Of a stretch of 27,518 nucleotides of DNA, positions 24,520 to 27,518 are shown one piece after another. Made by a program: the position numbers and the translations under genes. The stretch spans positions 1 through 27,518 of the forward strand of contig UQXF01000034.1 of NCBI GenBank assembly GCA_900544905.1, in the 5' to 3' direction. Source of the DNA: an uncultured Clostridium sp. (GTDB lineage: Bacteria; Bacillota; Clostridia; Lachnospirales; Lachnospiraceae). Within the stretch, counting starts at the first letter, position 1, and the number at the start of each line of letters is the position of its first letter. Below the pieces are notes generated by a model, which did no database searches, was not told the origin of the DNA, and saw only the letters and a program-made list of their open reading frames with translations.

Positions 24520-25554
24520 ATGGGTAAAAAATTAGTGGACCCTAACAGGCTTTGCATGGGTTGTATGCAGGAAGTGAATAGACCGGCGGTAATCTGTCCG
24601 TATTGTGGCTTTTCGACAGCCCAGTATCAGCAGCCGAAGAATAGTCTTCCTTTGTGTGAAATCTTAAATGGAAAGTATCTGATTGGAAAAGTTATCGGGA
24701 TTGGCGGCTTTGGTATTACATATATCGGATGGGATTTTTACCGGAGCAGAAAAGTCTGTATCAAAGAGTATTTTCCAAGACAGATTGCAGTAAGAAATTC
24801 AAGCGCCCTTTCCTATTCAGAACAGCTATCAGTTTCGGTTCAGTATACGGTAACACCGGAACAGAGTACGGCAACGGTCACCCGGGAGCAGCAGGCGTAT
24901 ATGAAGGGATTAGAGGCGTATATTAAAGAAGCAGAAATCCTGTCAAAATTCTATCTGATGCCGGGAATTGTGTCTGTAAGGGATTTTTTTTACGGGAACC
25001 GGACTGCTTATATTGTTATGGAATATATTGACGGTATTGATATGAAACGGTATGCAAAGGCGAAGGGCGGAAGACTGATGTCGGATGAGGTGTTTTCTTT
25101 GCTGAAGGATGTATTAAAGGCATTAAATGAAGTGCATAAGAAGAATATTATCCATCGGGATATCAGTCCCGATAACATTATGCTGGCAGGGGATGGAAGG
25201 GCAAAGCTGATTGATTTTGGCGCAGCAAAAAGTTATGGAAATGGTGAGAAGGCGGCAGTGCAGCTAAAGCAGGGCTATGCACCGCCGGAACAATATGACC
25301 GGAATGGCAATCAGGGACCATGGAGCGATGTGTATAGCATATGTGCCAGCATATATTATCTGCTGACCGGAATACGTATTCCCGGTGCGAAAGACAGGCA
25401 GCAGCAGGATACAGTGAAGCTGTTGCAGCCCTTGGGTGTACCGGTTTCCGAGCAGCAGGATATGGCAATCCATAAGGGCTTGTCGTTGGATATATCAGGG
25501 CGGTATCAGACGATTGCCGCATTGTATTACGATTTGTACAGAGAAAATATATGA
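24520..25554 (+). CDS. Cytosolic zinc-ribbon Ser/Thr protein kinase
   Basis: The protein is 344 aa: a zinc-ribbon-like module (CMGC 12-15, CPYCG 26-30) and a kinase domain that fills the rest, ending right after the final helix with no membrane or sensor domain. Active-site elements are intact: GIGGFG (60-65), K82 in CIKEYFP, HRDISPDN (212-219), DFG (232-234) and GYAPPEQY (252-259). An insertion of about 30 residues after the lysine region (around 95-125, with a Ser/Thr-rich TVTPEQSTATV stretch) is longer than in its neighbours. ATG 24520 is chosen because GAGGAG (24506-24511) lies 8 nt upstream; ATG 24514 is too close. It may be the relay kinase of the set (inference). Confidence 0.9.
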   Translation: MGKKLVDPNRLCMGCMQEVNRPAVICPYCGFSTAQYQQPKNSLPLCEILNGKYLIGKVIGIGGFGITYIGWDFYRSRKVCIKEYFPRQIAVRNSSALSYSEQLSVSVQYTVTPEQSTATVTREQQAYMKGLEAYIKEAEILSKFYLMPGIVSVRDFFYGNRTAYIVMEYIDGIDMKRYAKAKGGRLMSDEVFSLLKDVLKALNEVHKKNIIHRDISPDNIMLAGDGRAKLIDFGAAKSYGNGEKAAVQLKQGYAPPEQYDRNGNQGPWSDVYSICASIYYLLTGIRIPGAKDRQQQDTVKLLQPLGVPVSEQQDMAIHKGLSLDISGRYQTIAALYYDLYRENI

Positions 25555-25576
25555 GCAGGCTGGAGTGAGAGAAGTA

Positions 25577-26926
25577 ATGGAAAAAGTTTGCAGAGGATGT
25601 TTTGCAGAATGGGAAAGCGACTATGAGAAATGTCCGAAATGCGGTTGGGAACCGGAGAAAGAGCCGGACAAGTGGTTTGGCTGGAAAACAGGAGATGTGT
25701 TAGAAAAGCGTTATCTTGTGGGAAAATTATTCTGTGTTACGAGACAAAGAGAAGCCGGTGTGTGGAGGATGTATGACAATCTGCTTGGAATCTCCTGTTT
25801 TGCTTTTTTAATAGAGGAAGAAAACAAAGAACGATTAAGAAATGTGGCAAAAAGCTTGGAAAAAGGTAGTGCAGGTACCGGCGAAGTGGTGGTACAGACT
25901 ATGAAGACTATAGGGAAGCATCAGGCATTAATCCTGTCTCTCAAAAACCGGTATATGGATATTAAAGCCTTCCAAAAGCTGACGAATACAAAAGCTCCGG
26001 AACAGGAGCCGGTATTGGCAGAAATGGAAGAGGAAACGGTAAGGGAACAGGCACTTCCGGCAGGAATTTGTCTGAAGAATCATTACCGGATTATTGATTG
26101 TATAGGGATTGGAGGCTTTGGAATTACCTATCTGTGTGAGGATATCCGCCTTCACCGTCTGGTGGCAGTAAAGGAGTATTATCCGGCAGAGTGGGCGGAA
26201 CGGGACAATACCTATGTTGCGGTGAAAAGTTCCCATTTGCTTGAGCCTTACCGTTATGGTATGCAGTCGTTTTTAAAGGAAATTAAGATTACGGCAAAGT
26301 TCATGCATACACCGCATATTGTTACGCTTTATGATGCGTTTGAAGAAAATGACACCGCATATATGGTGATGGAATATATTTTAGGAATCAGTATCGGACG
26401 GGAAATGCGCACCAAGGGATATAAGCCCTATGCCATTATGGAGGTGGTGGATATGATTTTTCCGGTTCTGGATGCAGTGAAGGAAATGCATGATTGCAGG
26501 ATTATCCACAGTGATATCAGTCCGGGAAATATGATGATTACGCAGCAGGGGGAAATTTATCTGATTGACATGGGAGCGGCAAAATATAATCTGGAATCCC
26601 AACCTCCAATTAGTGCCGCATTTTTAAAAGTGGATTATGCGGCACCTGAGCAATATCGGACAGCGAAGGAGGGAATATCCGACCGGGAAGGTCCATGGAC
26701 AGATATATATGCTATTGGGGCAACTATGTATTATCTATTGACTGGGACAAAACCGCCGGATGTCATAAAAAGGCTGAATGGTCAGGATACCGATTTGACC
26801 GAGGGCTTGATTGGAAAACTTCCCATGGTATGGGTGGAGTTACTGCAAAAGGCAATGGCGTTAGAACCAGCGGAAAGGGTTTCATCAGTTGTATCCCTGC
26901 GGGAGCTGATGGAAAGTATATTGTGA
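25577..26926 (+). CDS. Zinc-ribbon protein with vestigial N-lobe followed by an atypical Ser/Thr kinase domain
   Basis: The protein is 449 aa. A zinc-ribbon-like module (CRGC 5-8, CPKCG 19-23) is followed by residues 37-135 that track a kinase N-lobe (TGDVLEKRYLVGK, MYDNLLGISCFAFL, then KHQALILSLKNRYMDIKAF) without Gly-loop or lysine. A complete kinase domain follows (about 168-449): GIGGFG (177-182), K199 in AVKEYYP, catalytic loop HSDISPGN (311-318; HRD to HSD), DMG (331-333, for DFG) and DYAAPEQY (353-360). D313 and N318 remain, so activity is possible, but it is a non-RD kinase. There is no membrane segment. ATG 25577 gives the zinc ribbon at the same place as in the other five kinases; the frame is open further upstream only through the previous gene. 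Confidence 0.85.
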   Translation: MEKVCRGCFAEWESDYEKCPKCGWEPEKEPDKWFGWKTGDVLEKRYLVGKLFCVTRQREAGVWRMYDNLLGISCFAFLIEEENKERLRNVAKSLEKGSAGTGEVVVQTMKTIGKHQALILSLKNRYMDIKAFQKLTNTKAPEQEPVLAEMEEETVREQALPAGICLKNHYRIIDCIGIGGFGITYLCEDIRLHRLVAVKEYYPAEWAERDNTYVAVKSSHLLEPYRYGMQSFLKEIKITAKFMHTPHIVTLYDAFEENDTAYMVMEYILGISIGREMRTKGYKPYAIMEVVDMIFPVLDAVKEMHDCRIIHSDISPGNMMITQQGEIYLIDMGAAKYNLESQPPISAAFLKVDYAAPEQYRTAKEGISDREGPWTDIYAIGATMYYLLTGTKPPDVIKRLNGQDTDLTEGLIGKLPMVWVELLQKAMALEPAERVSSVVSLRELMESIL

Positions 26927-26992
26927 GAAATAAAAGGTTTCATGATGACCTAAGGAAAATACCTGCTATAAGCAAAATGAGAGGAGAAAAAA

Positions 26993-27487
26993 ATGGAAGA
27001 AGCACAAAGGTTAAAGGTATGGCAGATGGGAGTATTAGCTGCATTGTTTGCATTATTGATTAGCACAATGTTTATGCCGGCGGTTCACATTAGTGGAACG
27101 GTTTGTAAAAGAATAGTAGAGGACTACACAAAAGAGGTAAAGGATAGTGTGAAAGACGGCAAGAGTAAAGTTATTGGTAATCTGTTTGGTGATTCCTGGC
27201 TGAGTGGATTAATGGATGCTACAACAGATGAGCTTTTGGATGAATGGCTGGATGAATTGACTGGATATACAGTAGATGATGGTGATGTGGAAGAAATTGA
27301 TGAGAATATTGCAGAACGGGAAGAGAAAGATGGGGTGAAGTTTCGGAATATATCACCGCTCCGGATTATGACACATAGCCTGGCAGAGCTGATTATCAGT
27401 AAGGATGCCCAGGATGATGACTTAGAGGATATATTTGAAGAACATTATGAGGAATATAATAAGGGGACTATCCCAAAGTTTGTGTAA
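26993..27487 (+). CDS. Small membrane protein of unknown function
   Basis: The protein is 164 aa. A hydrophobic segment at about 12-31 (MGVLAALFALLISTMFMPAV) is a single membrane anchor or signal-anchor. The rest is strongly acidic (for example DDDLEDIFEEHYEEY) and lacks another membrane helix. I do not recognise the family. GAGAGGAG precedes ATG 26993, 66 nt after the last kinase, so it likely belongs to the same transcript. It stops shortly after PKFV, close to the window edge. Homologs could be longer, with further membrane helices, so a truncation is possible but cannot be shown from this window. The remaining 31 bases contain no recognisable feature. Confidence 0.7.
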   Translation: MEEAQRLKVWQMGVLAALFALLISTMFMPAVHISGTVCKRIVEDYTKEVKDSVKDGKSKVIGNLFGDSWLSGLMDATTDELLDEWLDELTGYTVDDGDVEEIDENIAEREEKDGVKFRNISPLRIMTHSLAELIISKDAQDDDLEDIFEEHYEEYNKGTIPKFV

Positions 27488-27518
27488 ACCTCCAAACTGA
27501 TGTAAGATAAGATTATTC

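Noticed and set aside
8602..27487. Type VI or type VII secretion locus
   Set aside because: FHA, kinase and PP2C genes accompany such systems, but no FtsK/SpoIIIE ATPase, WXG100, Tss or Ter proteins are in the window.
1..27518. CRISPR arrays, tRNA and rRNA genes
   Set aside because: Looked for regularly spaced short repeats, cloverleaf-like sequences and rRNA segments on both strands. Nothing convincing was seen.

Overview
The window looks like a low-to-mid GC Firmicutes chromosome, most likely Clostridia of the Lachnospiraceae type. This is inferred from strong AGGAGG-type ribosome binding sites, sigma-A-like promoters with TGnTATAAT extensions, two LytTR regulators, TetR regulators, and families common in gut Clostridia. 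These include a ParB-like/BMP fusion without a signal peptide, an InlB-repeat secreted protein, and PASTA kinases whose catalytic loop reads HRDISPDN. The species cannot be named from sequence alone.

Left part (1-6393), ordinary accessory chromosome. The window opens inside a minus-strand transposase that resembles the ISNCY family. Next comes a complete miniature transcription unit (consensus promoter, palindromic operator, a 16-codon ORF and a strong terminator). It is followed by a TetR-family regulator co-transcribed with a membrane-anchored SAM methyltransferase, then a second, apparently autoregulated TetR gene. A 203-bp foldback (MITE-like) element precedes an AlkD-like DNA alkylation repair gene. 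A minus-strand pair, overlapping by ATGA, encodes the ParB-like/BMP-domain protein and a small metallophosphoesterase.

Right part (6811 to the window end), a dense plus-strand phospho-signalling island. Two LytTR regulators come first; the second carries a C-terminal FHA domain. A run of 14 closely packed genes follows, many a few bases apart or overlapping. It encodes two PP2C phosphatases, two paralogous zinc-finger/FHA proteins, a transmembrane vWA-FHA protein, a polytopic FHA protein, six Hanks-type Ser/Thr kinases, a secreted InlB-repeat protein and a small membrane protein. All six kinases start with a CxxC...CxxC zinc-ribbon-like module. Their other parts differ: one ends in FHA, one in an extracellular solute-binding-protein-like domain, two in PASTA ectodomains, one is a bare cytosolic kinase, and one has a degenerate N-lobe in front of an intact kinase domain. 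One PASTA kinase has lost the catalytic-loop Asn and looks like a pseudokinase.

Working model (inference): surface-sensing kinases (PASTA, SBP-like) and the vWA-FHA receptor feed phosphothreonine marks to FHA adaptors, the PP2C enzymes reset them, and the REC-LytTR-FHA protein turns the phospho-state into transcription. A 21-bp-period direct repeat just before the first LytTR gene is a plausible LytTR operator. I do not recognise the island as a named system. It recalls TerY-type vWA/PP2C/kinase triads and FHA/kinase modules of secretion loci, but no secretion or tellurite genes are in view.
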